DNA of 64,000 nucleotides from NCBI GenBank assembly GCA_018398585.1, contig JAGTTD010000018.1, positions 4,161,501 through 4,225,500 of the forward strand, in the 5' to 3' direction. Positions 54,101 to 63,542 of the stretch are shown piece after piece. Position 1 is the first letter of the stretch. Each line of letters begins with the position of its first letter. A program made the translations under genes and the position numbers. Below the pieces are notes generated by a model. The model saw nothing but the letters and a program-made list of their open reading frames with translations, was not told where the DNA came from and made no database searches. The stretch comes from Simmondsia chinensis. Its lineage: Eukaryota > Streptophyta > Magnoliopsida > Caryophyllales > Simmondsiaceae.

Positions 54101-56239
54101 TAGCTCCCAATAGCTAGCAAATGATGCACCACACAATCTGACAAAGAAGAGTAGGTGGCCAAAGTCGAGTCATCGAGATTAACCCTTAGGATACTAGACT
54201 TCCCAAGTTGATTTTAAGGCCTGAGAATTGTTCAAACAGTTGAATGATTGTTAAGACAGCCTTAAATCCCTCTAAATTGTCCTCCAAGAAGAGAATGGCG
54301 TCATCTGCAAATTGCAAGTGAGACACAAACATAAACTCACTACCCACCTCAATCCCTCGAAACAAGTTACGCTCCTGACCTTGAGAGATCATGTGACTCA
54401 TAATGTCAACGACAAGAGTGAAGAGAAAAGGGGAGAGAGGATGGCCTTGTCATAAGCCACGTGAGGCTGAAAACCAATCTTTCGAATTCCCATTCACAAT
54501 ACTAAATAGGAGGCATTAGTAAAACATCCCCTAATCCAGTTACACCACCTATCTCCAAAACCCTTCTTACAAAGCACCCACTGTAAAAAAAACCCAACTC
54601 ACCCTGTCATAAGCCTTTTTGAAGTCGAGCTTCAACAAAATTCTCTTTCTCCCCGACCTGACCAAGTCATCAAGAACCCCACTGGCTACTAAAGCAGAGT
54701 CCAAAATTTGTCTGGCCTTAACAAAAGCCGATTGGAACTTAAGAGATTGTAGTCACTAAAACCTCACTCAAGCTAATAGACAACACCTTAGTGAGAATCT
54801 TATGGACGCTAGAAACAAGGCTAACTAAAATTCTTCCTCTGTTTATGAAACCTGGGACAACTGGAGTCAGTATAAGACCCGCACAAACACAAAAAAAGCC
54901 TAGTGAAATTCACCAAAGCTTGAGCCATTATCAGACAACTTAAGATTTTAGAATACTTAGTTTCTTGACATAGTATAAAAGCTTTTTTTTTTTTACTAAG
55001 AGGTCTTGAGTTCAAATCTCAATAACCCTCTGACCTGTATTAATATAATTTACGCAAAAGTTACGAAGTAAACATGTCATCTATCAGCAGCTTCATGCTT
55101 GGAGGCATCCACGCGAGGGGCATAAATCATTCTTGAGCCCAAGGCCAGACATAATCCCACGTAGCCGTTTAGGTTCCCCAAATTGTAGAGGCTCCAAAGG
55201 AGATTACATGCAAGTTTACTTGTTTTAGTTTTCAAATTTTAATTGCTAGTAATATTAATAAATTTTACGATAAGAATTTTTATTATTACACATTTGTATT
55301 TATGTTGTTAAAACTCCAAAGTTAAGCATGCTTGGGCGAGAGTAGTACCAAGATGGGTGACCTCCTGGGAAGTCCTCACCCTCAGGTTGGGGGCACTGGG
55401 AAACAGCCTCTCTTCAGGTTAACACCCTGAAGGGCGAAGGCTGCGTACATCCGCCCCCCTCAGACCCTACGTAGGCGGGAGCCCTTGAGGCACTGGGTAT
55501 GTTCCTTTCCTTTTTTTATTTATGTTGTTAAAAAAAATGTTACTATATATGATGGACCCCATTTGAGACAAAGTACAAGCTATTTACACTATTGGTCCCT
55601 AATGTTCCTAAATTTATTCAAATCGGTCCATCATATTTTACTTTTGTTCGAAATAGTCCTTAATGTTTGTAATTTTGTTTAAATTAACCTTCGTTTTTTC
55701 TTTTGCTCAAAATGGTCCCTACAAACGATCACCACCCAACGCACTAGATAACAGATCAAAACCCCAACATCACAACCAAAACAAGAACCCTAGAAAGCAA
55801 ACACACACATTCCCAACAAAATCACCGCATGTAACAGTAATTTTGTTCAGATTAATCCCTATTTTTTTTTTTTTTTGTTCAAAACAATCCCTACTAACAA
55901 TCACCACCTAACGCATTAGATCATCAGATCAAAACCCAAAACCACAGCCAAATCAAAAACCCTAGAAATCACATATACACACATTCCAAACAAAACCACC
56001 GCATTTCAAAACAAAATGGGATTCACCTGAGGAGATGAATCCTCGTCGTCGTTGCAACGGAGGGGATCGATGGAGACGACGACCTTGGCGACGGGACGAG
56101 ACGAATCGGAGGACTGGAGAGAGCGGGAGACGACGCCCGGGCACTTCATAAGCCACACCGCTCTCTCCGCCCTCGCCGTGTCCACTGTGCCTCCTATCCC
56201 CGTCGCCATTGCGGTCGAGGTTGTGGTTGCGCCGTCCAT
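48135..56239 (-). CDS. Transcription initiation factor IIF subunit beta (TFIIF-beta, RAP30 homologue), six exons
   Basis: Small subunit of TFIIF, which with TFIIF-alpha escorts RNA polymerase II into the preinitiation complex in the nucleus. Coding exons (minus strand): 56239-56027, 52186-52078, 51567-51437, 51312-51253, 51089-50943, 48254-48135. Every intron is GT-AG and phases join to a 259-residue protein with stop TAA at 48137-48135. Diagnostic blocks: ERAVWLMKCPGVVSRS (about residues 26-40), PVAKVVVSIDPL, ISVEGKILNKFDMRPH, ESYGKLCRERNNKYMTKSRQ, HMRPLPGM, a basic KRTRRDRG, and the C-terminal winged helix IAFKLFERQPNWTLRQLIQE to NQGTYELKPEYK (about 192-250), which binds DNA. Length is near the usual plant size (about 260-270). 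The start ATG lies in CGCCATGGAC. Introns are 3840, 510, 124, 163 and 2688 bp. Intron 1 holds a LINE and a 5S-headed SINE; intron 5 holds a foldback repeat. No defect seen, so it is probably functional. Confidence 0.93.
48379..48755. repeat. hAT-like foldback repeat in intron 5 of the TFIIF-beta gene
   Basis: Begins TAGTGCTGTAAACTAGTCAAC, a degraded form of the TAGGGGTGTAAATGAG end, and is filled with GAGTTGAGCTCG/CGAGCTTA words. The right end and target duplication are uncertain. Confidence 0.45.
48756..50942. other. Remainder of intron 5, nothing recognised
   Basis: AT-rich intronic DNA. No coding exon fits between the QETDQPE exon and the QFLKDIL exon, which join in phase and match the family without a gap. 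Confidence 0.6.
52813..54983 (-). mobile_element. LINE remnant (RT and zinc-binding domain) in intron 1 of TFIIF-beta
   Basis: Minus-strand non-LTR element, 5'-truncated. From 54700 down: LKLDFKKAY-like RT start in shifted frames, HLQFADDAILFLEDNLEGFK (54400-54200) with catalytic FADD intact and FEQFSGLKINLGSL. 53990-53538 has IERIMRDFLWSG and RPHSHGGLGIGNL. 53563-52940 is a 207-codon zf-RVT domain (SKSFFHHLTLNN, KAKIPFRIKVFLWSLYFNKL, CVMCLPSGESHDHLILHC) with IVILWCIWLERNARIFKD. The T-run at 52815-52822 is the complement of its poly-A tail. It lies opposite no exon, and in the same orientation as the gene. Confidence 0.9.
54984..55060 (+). repeat. Possible tRNA-derived SINE head fragment
   Basis: AGAGGTCTTGAGTTCAAATCTC resembles the T-arm/B box of a tRNA-derived SINE (GTTCAAATC for GGTTCGAATC). 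It follows a 13-T run at the LINE 5' border. No A box is visible upstream. Confidence 0.3.
55314..55516 (+). mobile_element. SINE with 5S rRNA head, copy 4 (5'-truncated), in intron 1 of TFIIF-beta
   Basis: Plus strand: starts inside 5S rRNA at about its base 47 (CTCCAAAGTTAAGCATGCTT, GGGCGAGAGTAGTACCAAGA, TGGGTGACCTCCTGGGAAGT), then the shared body (AAACAGCCTCTCTTC, GAAGGCTGCGTACATC, GGCGGGAGCCCTTGAGGCAC). The tail is TTCCTTTCCTTTT rather than TTG. TATTTATGTTGTTAAA precedes (55297-55312) and is repeated at 55517-55532, a 16-17 bp target duplication. Confidence 0.9.
55670..56010. repeat. Tandem duplication of about 170 bp in intron 1, beside exon 1
   Basis: Units 55670-55837 and 55838-about 56010 share TAATTTTGTT, TCACCACC.AACGCA, AGATCAAAACCC and ACACACATTCC in the same order, with substitutions. 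The second unit ends about 15 bases from the exon 1 splice donor. A weaker third similarity (GGTCC.TAATG) lies at 55600-55670. Confidence 0.8.
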
Positions 56240-56400
56240 GGCGGGAGAGGGGAGAGAGAGAAAGAGAGAGAGAGAGAGGGATGGCGGGGGAGAGAAACGG
56301 ATTTTCAGTTGGGGTGTAACGAACTGATGTAGAGAGAGAGATGAGAGAGATAAAAAGTAGTAAATTACCTTGTTTTGTTTAGTAATTGAATAAAGAAATA
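56240..56400 (-). promoter_or_regulatory. 5' UTR and promoter-proximal region of TFIIF-beta
   Basis: On the minus strand the sequence before the ATG is rich in CT repeats (CTCTCTCTCTC twice, 56325-56345 and 56250-56280), as in many plant 5' UTRs with GA/CT elements. No clear TATA box at a fixed distance. TTACTACTTTTTATCTC at about 56345 is AT-rich. Confidence 0.5.
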
Positions 56401-57033
56401 ATCGTAAAAAGAATTATATTTAAAATAAAGATAAATTATTTAAAATTTTATAAAAAATTATCTTACCTCCCTTTATCCCTAATTTAGGGTTGAAGAGAAA
56501 AAGTAAATTTATTACTTAGGTATCTTAAAATTTAAAGATTATTATTTAGACATTCTAATATTTTAATATATATAATAAGTATCTTAAGATTGAAAAATAT
56601 TTATCATTTAAGTACCTTAAAGTTTAAAATTTTATCAATTAGGTACTAATTTTCAAAATTATATAGATTTTTATTAAAACTTGCTAATGTAAGACATGGT
56701 TATAGCAATATACAAATGTCTTCGATCTTAATGTTATAATTTTCTGTCGTAAAATGAGAACATGCCACATTATTTAACTAATATGCCGATATTTTTCGTC
56801 ATAATTTTGGTGACTTTTTTTCATATTCTATTTGATTTTTGTTGAAAAAATTGATATACCTCGTACATATTATTGTAATCATGTATTGTATCAACGTCTT
56901 ACGGTGAAAAATGTTCGAATTTTCACAAAAATTCACCAAATTCTCGCATAGAATACCTAAGTGCTAAGATTTTGAAACCTCGGGGAATCTTATTGTATAT
57001 ATTGAAATGTAAATATACCTAAGTGATAAATGA
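56401..57033. other. AT-rich DNA, nothing recognised
   Basis: Upstream flank of the gene. Repeated short phrases such as AAGTACCTTAAAGTTTAAAAT and GGTATCTTAAAATTTAAAG suggest decayed repeats, but no family was identified. Confidence 0.4.
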
Positions 57034-57041
57034 TCAAACCT

Positions 57042-57735
57042 AAGGATATAAAAGATCCGAGCCGCTCTCGAGTAGCTCGTGAGTAGCTCGAATAAAACTC
57101 GTATCTAAGTCAAATTAACCGAGTTCGAGTTCGAGTATTAAAAGATATTGATTAATAAACGAGTATGAGTCGAATAATGAACTACTCAGCTCGATACTCG
57201 ATTAAATACTCAACTCGATACTCGATTAAATACTCGACATGATACTCGATTAAATACTCGACATGATACTCGAATTCATACATGACTTGATACGCGACTC
57301 ATAGGAAGTAGTTTTTGTGTATTATTTTCTTTTGAAATAGATGGCTTGTGACATTAATAGTGAATGAAAAAGGAAGAGTGAATTCCTTGTAAAAGATGAT
57401 ATGTTATATTTGTCATGGAGTGAAAAAACTTGTATCTGGTTTGCTTGTAAATTTTAAAACATAGGTTTTGATGCATAGTTGATATTAATATATCAGTGAT
57501 TTATGGTTGTATATGTTAAAATATTGAGTGGGGAATAATTGAGTATCCAAATTGTGTATAACTAATGTCCGAGTGTATGAAATAATATTATAATAGAGCT
57601 AATTTGTTGAATGTTCATATGCACGATAAATTAGTACTTGAGTCGAACAAGTTTGAGTACCCGAGTAGTTAATCGAGTTTGAGTCAAGTACTAAGATACT
57701 TGGCTCGACTCGACTCGACTCGATTACACCCTAAA
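57042..57735. mobile_element. hAT-like foldback repeat, copy with exact 8-bp target duplication
   Basis: 694 bp between perfect octamers TCAAACCT (57034-57041 and 57736-57743). The ends AAGGATATAAAAGATCCGAG and ACTCGATTACACCCTAAA are imperfect inverted repeats of the TAGGGGTGTAAATGA type. The outer parts are GAGTACTCGA/CTCGAGT words. The middle (AATAGATGGCTTGTGACATT, GTCATGGAGTGAAAAA) is shared with 61463-62143. No transposase codons, so it is non-autonomous. Confidence 0.8.
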
Positions 57736-57743
57736 TCAAACCT

Positions 57744-58452
57744 CAGAGTACCTAAATAATAATTTTCCTAAAAAAAATGAGGGTAAAGGGGATAATGAGA
57801 GGCAATTTGTCAAACAAGGGTAAGAGTTTACCTCTCATTATCCTTATCCCATTTACTTCTATTAAACTATTGCCAAATATGGGTTAGGGAATAGCTTGAT
57901 GGCAGAGAATGTCAGGGATCAAAGAAGTTATTCGGGTTTGATTTCATCAAGGATATATTGTTCTCCATTTATAACGATTCCCCTATCAATGTAAGAAGAA
58001 AAATGTATAGGCCTACGAGAGAAAGGATTTGGTGCATTTATTTATTTTGTTGTTATTTACTCCAATGATGAGGCGTCCAAATTTATAAAAAACTTAGAAA
58101 TAAATAATAATAATTATGTATATATATATTGTAAAGTCAATATGAAAACTAAAAATATAAACATACTTATATATCAAAATAAAATTATATTAAATTTCGT
58201 ACAATAAGAGAAGTAAAACCAAATAACTGATCCAATTGTCCCCCTACGAGTCTTCATATTTTGAAAACGATGCGGCTAAAACTGAGGTGTCTCCGGCAAA
58301 CTGTGGCCCGACAGACGGTTTAAGAGAGAGAAGGGGGGAGAGAGTATTTTAAAAATTAGGGTTCAATTTTTAATGGGTGAGTAGAGGGGCAGTTGTAGAG
58401 AGAGAGAGTATTCATTATAAAAAATTAGGTTTTAATTTTATATTAGTGGTTA
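57744..58452. other. Non-coding, partly repeat
   Basis: 57770-57880 belongs to the TTTACCTCTCATTATCC/GGGTAAAGGGGATAATG repeat type. The rest has no identifiable feature. Confidence 0.4.
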
Positions 58453-58570
58453 ATGTCAAGTAAAAACTTACAAAAAAAGGTCGCTGAATTTGACTATACA
58501 AAGATTCAAACCCCCAGCCTCAAAGAGGTAGTGAGGAAGCCACTGGACCAACTGTTTATATATACTATAG
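58453..58570 (-). mobile_element. tRNA-derived SINE head
   Basis: Minus strand: CAGTTGGTCCAGTGGCTTCC (A box like) and GGCTGGGGGTTTGAATCTTT (B box like), about 35 bases apart as in tRNA genes and tRNA-derived SINEs. It cannot fold as a complete tRNA, so a SINE or tRNA-related relic is more likely. Confidence 0.5.
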
Positions 58571-59129
58571 AGTCACTTATAACGCTATATATATTTTATC
58601 TCTATTTTTCATATCAACATATATATATTTTTAAAGGTCAGACGATAAATGTGTATTGTCCGGGCACCCCGGTAGTGTGAACGTGGGTCCACCAATGCCC
58701 ATTGTGAGCTCGGCATTGGACTTGGGATTTTTTTTACCACTTTTTCAGTCTCAAGTTTATTATTTTTTATATAATATTTGAGCAATAATTACCATGGAAA
58801 AAATACTTCTTTTATTGAGGAAAAATTGACTTCAGAATGAAAGGGGTAAATATTTTTCTTCATAAAAGAAAATGTTTTTCGCATTGATCTTATAATATAT
58901 GCCTTACTTCGACCTCAATTTGATTAAGCAGTAAACCTTATATAAATTTACAAAATGAAACTATTTCTCCTACCTTTTAAAAGTAAATATTTTTAAGAAC
59001 AAAATATTTCTATTTGAAAATATTTTGTGGATGTTACATCTGGATATTCATAATTAAGCTAGGTAAATGCCACATGGCTTAAAGTTAGGAGTATGAACGT
59101 ACCACACATACGATGAACTATTTATGTTT
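58571..59129. other. AT-rich DNA, nothing recognised
   Basis: No coding or repeat feature supported. Confidence 0.4.
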
Positions 59130-59578
59130 AAAATCGGTTACGACTCAATTCACGTTCCTTACTTGGGCTTGATAGGTTATCAGCTCAAGTTCAAGCAGGC
59201 TCAATAAGCTACCAAGTTCGAATAGGGAGTGCTCGGTTCGCTAATGTTCATGATCAATTTGATAAAATCTCGTTAAAAACTCATTAAGAGCTTGTTTAGG
59301 GTTCATTCATAGTTAGTATTAGCTTAAAAATGATTCGATAATAACTCAAATGGTTCATCCAGATAGAGAGCTTGACTCGATTATGAGTTTCGGCTCAATT
59401 AAGCTAATGCGTTGAGCCAAACCAAGTATCAAGAGCATTAAATTCTTATTGATACAAACTTGAGCTAAGGTTTGAAAGCATATTAAGAGCTTGACTCAAA
59501 CTTGAGCTCGATAAGACTTATCAAGCTCAAGTTCGAACAAGAAGGTGCTTGGCTCAATTTGGCTCATTTACACCCCTA
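59130..59578. repeat. hAT-like foldback repeat
   Basis: Right end TTGGCTCATTTACACCCCTA is an excellent match to the complement of TAGGGGTGTAAATGAGCC. The interior has GAGCTTGACTCGA-type words. The left end is decayed and no target duplication was found. Confidence 0.6.
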
Positions 59579-60972
59579 TTTGGAGTCATGAAGAGCCACC
59601 TATAGCTATTTTTATGCTTAACTTTTTTGTCATATGTAACATTTTAGTTCATATTTTATTGATTTTATAACGGAAAAATTTTTCCGTAAAGAAAGTATTT
59701 TAGGTTAGGACCAAACAAATTAGTGTTTTTACTTTTTGATAATTTGGTATTGACATCTTCTATTTATTATTGCTAAGTTTCTCCCTCTCTCGAAAGCCCT
59801 CAAACCCCAAATCGTGTAATTCTAAAGCCCCGCATATAAAATAATACGAAAAGGAAAAAAATGATCAGTGTTTATGGTATAGTCTAAAACTTGAAGAGTA
59901 AATACAATGGACAAGATTAAAAATAAAAAAAGAAAGACTTAATACAATAATAATATGATAATATATAAATTTAATTTTTTTTAATACAAATATTTTCGTG
60001 TATCGCGTGAGATAACACTAGTTCAATGTTATTACAAAGTGAAATTAATAAGATCGATATAGTTCCTAAAATCCCACTCACATTCAAACATTTCAACTTA
60101 CCAAAAAAAAATATTTCAACAAAAAAGCATATGGAAACAAAGAAAAGAAATGGGGATGGGAACCGGTCGTGAAAGACTGAAGAGCTTGGCCGTTGGAGCA
60201 CGAACTCAAACTATCTTGTTTAATTCGATCAGCGACTTCATAATCAATGAAATTCCCGTGGATACACACTCTTCAACTGAACAAGCCAAAGGATATTGTT
60301 TCCAACATCAAAGACAAAGAGCCTATTGGCTTCATGCAAACATCGTAAAAGACTGGATCACCACGAGCCCAACAAATATTAGAAACGAAATAACTACACA
60401 GTGATATCTCACTACCAAATTGGTTCAAAGATCTTTGAGATTGCCTATGAATACTAAGGCTCTGTCTGGCAGAGGGTAACTCATTCCCCCCCCCCCCCCC
60501 CCCCCCCCTAAAAAAAAGCATTTTCTTCAGGAAAATCCAGATTTTCTATAGCTTGTTTCAATAGAAAACTCGTTCTCACATTGTGATGTTCCTTTTTTTT
60601 ATTTTAAAAGAGAATATTTTTCTATTAATCATCCTGTACTTTTTTATAGTCAAGACAAACTCAATCTGATCCAAACTCAATCATTGAATACCTCAAAGAT
60701 TTGGAATGATGATTTCCCCTATTTTACATAGGAAATTATTTTCTACCATCTGGAGGGAAAATATTTTCTGTTGAAAAATACGCTCCAAATAACTCAATTC
60801 CTAAAGATTAATTTCCCCTTTAGACAAACGGAACCTAAGTTATGCATTAATACTCGATGAAAAGAAAATAGAATAGATAGCCATATTTTAACACTTTGAT
60901 TTAATATTATATTATTTAGTGTATGTTTACAATAAGAAAAATATATAGTGTATATATTAATAGTCATTGAAA
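59579..60972. other. AT-rich DNA with one unrecognised open stretch
   Basis: The 84-codon frame at 60150-60404 (+) begins MGMGTGRERLKSLAVGARTQ and matches nothing I know. The opposite strand is also open there. Otherwise A/T runs and a poly-C run. Confidence 0.4.
60486..60508. repeat. Poly-C run, 23 bases
   Basis: Uninterrupted C run followed by TAAAAAAAG, in non-coding DNA. Confidence 0.9.
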
Positions 60973-61338
60973 TTAGGCGTGCAAATGAGTCAAATTGAGC
61001 TCGAATTCAACAAGATTGAGGTTTGGCTCGACAATACTTTGTTCAGCTCGATTCAATTAAGCTTTAACTCAATTTGACGGGCTTCAAGCTAAGTTTCTCT
61101 TTATTTGGGCATATTTATGGTCGGTCTTAACTTGTTTAGGCTCACTTCCAACTAAGCTTACTCATATAGGCTTAAATTTGCTCAAATAGATACAGTTAGG
61201 TTCTGTATTATATATCAAGATTATGCTCATTAGCCTTAGCCTCTCGCCTCGAGCTTTACAAGCTTTGAGCTACTTTAGCTAAATAAATTGATTCGGCTTG
61301 TTCAACTCGACGCAAGCCAAGCCTTTGAAGCGCCAAAA
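60973..61338. repeat. hAT-like foldback repeat
   Basis: Left end TAGGCGTGCAAATGAGTCAA fits the family terminal repeat. The interior has GAGCTCGAATTC and AAGCTTTAACTC-type words. It fades near AAGCCTTTGAAGCGCC; the same phrase occurs at 63437-63452. Confidence 0.5.
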
Positions 61339-61462
61339 AAAAAAAAAAAAAGAAAAGAAATTTCAGTTCCTGGAGGTACGTGAACCAATTCAGCTCATTA
61401 AACCCCAATTTTTTTAACGAAGCATTACATTTTCAGGATGACACACGCCAAAAAGTGTAGAT

Positions 61463-62143
61463 TGGGGGTGTAAATGATCCGAGCCGCTCGCAGTAGCTCG
61501 AATAAAACTCGACTCGAACTCGAATTAACCGAGCTCGAGTATCAAAAGATACTCGATTAATAAACGAGTACAAGTTAAGTAGTGAACTATTCGGCTCGAT
61601 ACTCGATTAAATACTCGACTTGATACTCGATTAAATACTCGGTTGCATACTCGATTAAATACTCGACTGAATACTCGAATTGGTACTCGATACGTATGAA
61701 GTAGTTCTTCTGTATTTTTTTTTTTTTGAAATGGATGGCTTGTGATATTAATAGTACAATAAAAGAAGGAAGATTAAATTCCTCGTAAAAGATGACATGT
61801 TACATTTATGATGGAGTGAAAGAACTTGTACTTGGTTTGCTTGTATTTTTTGAAACTTAGATTTTGATGCATATTTGCTATTACTATATCGGTAATTTAT
61901 TGTTGCATAAGTTAAAAATATAGTGTCGGCAATAATTAAGTATACAAATTGAGTATAACTAATATTCGAGTGTGTGAAATAATATTATAAAGGGGCTGAT
62001 TATGCACAATAAACGAATACTCGAGTCGGGTTGAGTAATTGAATAGTTAACGAGTTCGAGTTCGAGTATCTGAGTAGTTAATCGAGTTCGAGTCGAGTAC
62101 TGAGATACTCGGCTCAACTCAACTCAATTCGATTACACCCCTA
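61463..62143. mobile_element. hAT-like foldback repeat, sibling of 57042-57735
   Basis: 681 bp. Ends TTGGGGGTGTAAATGATCCG and TCGATTACACCCCTA. Flanking octamers GTGTAGAT and GTGTATAC agree at 6 of 8. Internal blocks AAATGGATGGCTTGTGA, GATGGAGTGAAAGAACTTG and TTCGAGTGTGTGAAATA are shared with 57042-57735 in order. Confidence 0.8.
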
Positions 62144-62715
62144 GTGTATACGAACAGGGACAATAAGATAGCCCTATAGAAAGTAGAGCGAGTGGCTTGT
62201 CCAGGGAAGGGGCAACAAACTCTACGAATAAGTATCACATTGTGTTAACAAAGAATCAATGAAATCAAAAATCATTTCCTATTTTATTAGCATTGTGTTA
62301 AATTTCATAGGACCTCAAATCTGACCAATGGAGTTGATACATACGAGGCCTACATATAAGCCTAATAAAATTCCATCTTAAAACCAAATGGCATCAAATA
62401 GAGTAGTCCACTAATCTCATATATTAATCTCTTCTCTTGCAACTCCAATATTAGATTCTTTAATAGATTCATATGTGAAATCTTTAACACATTGTGAATC
62501 ACAGAAACCCCGACATAATGGCTACATTGTTGGAGATGTGGTGAAAGGGAGATTAATATTCAATACTCTTACTAAATAGTGTCTAGACGAGTCGGATGTA
62601 CACAGTTTCCCCTCATGACAGTGTCAAATCAAGTGATAGCGTAATCATAAATTCCTCCTTAAGAGCAACTCCGTGAAAAACCTTCATTTTTCCACTAAGG
62701 AATTGCTGGTGAGAC
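62144..62715. other. Non-coding, nothing recognised
   Basis: No open frame of note and no known repeat end. Confidence 0.4.
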
Positions 62716-63542
62716 ATGGGTGTAAATAAGTCCAGTTGGGTCAAGCACGACTCATTTCATGATCAAGCCTAGTAAAGCTCGAAATCAAAGGCTCGGGAGT
62801 AAGGGCATGAATGAATTGAGCTGGTTCACGAAACCTCGTGGGTGACTCATTTAACCTATCGAGCCGAACCTAAATCTAATGAAACTTGATCCTGTAGACT
62901 CGCAAGTTTGTATGAGCCTAAGTGAGTATATCTTAATATAATGTATTAGCATATATATGCCCATTTGAATCAAATTTAAGCTTAAATGAGCCAGAGTCCA
63001 AAAGAGCTTATATTGAGATTAAATAAGCCCAAAATTTGCAAGCTTAGTTCAAAGCTCACTGAGATAGTTTGGAGCTTGGCCAAGCTACGTTGAACCCAAG
63101 TATATGACGAGTTGAGCTTGAGCTTGAAGTTTCCATGCTCGGGGAGCTTCGAGCTGAGTCTTGAACTTGATGAGCTCAACCTCTGCTTGGCTCAAGTACA
63201 CACCTACTTGCAAGCTTAAATGAGCAAATCTCAAGTTATAAACTCCATATGCCCAATTGAGCCAAATTTGGACGATGGACGTTCATGTTGATAAAAAAAA
63301 AAAACACTTTGAGCCAAATTCAAGGCCAATGAGTCAAGCTCAAGTTTAAACAAGCTTATATCGAGCTCAAATGAGACGAGCTTACCTAGGAGCTAACCAA
63401 ACAAGTTTTGAGCTCAATTGGCCAAAGCCAAGCTTAAGCTTTTGAAGCGCCAAGCTCAAGCTTAGAATTATTGCCAAGCCAAATTTTGGTGAGCCCTCAA
63501 ACCTCATGAACTTGAGATCAGCTCCACTCATTTACACCCTTA
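62716..63542. mobile_element. hAT-like foldback repeat with a second copy nested inside
   Basis: Outer element with ends ATGGGTGTAAATAAGTCC and CCACTCATTTACACCCTTA. Flanking octamers GGTGAGAC and GGCGAGAA agree at 6 of 8. Interior GAGCTCAA/TTGAGCTC words throughout. Interrupted by the copy at 62800-63206. Confidence 0.65.
62800..63206. mobile_element. hAT-like foldback repeat, nested copy
   Basis: Starts TAAGGGCATGAATGAATTGA and ends TTGGCTCAAGTACACACCTA. It resembles 34368-34782 closely near the start (GAGCTGGTTCACGA). Flanking octamers CTCGGGAG and CTTGCAAG agree at 5 of 8. Confidence 0.6.

Noticed and set aside
56052..56327. 91-codon frame on the plus strand opposite TFIIF-beta exon 1
   Set aside because: A GC-rich antisense shadow of exon 1, whose protein match and splice sites support the minus strand.
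58456..58570. A tRNA gene on the minus strand
   Set aside because: A and B box-like motifs are present, but no acceptor or anticodon stems could be paired; a SINE head explains it better.
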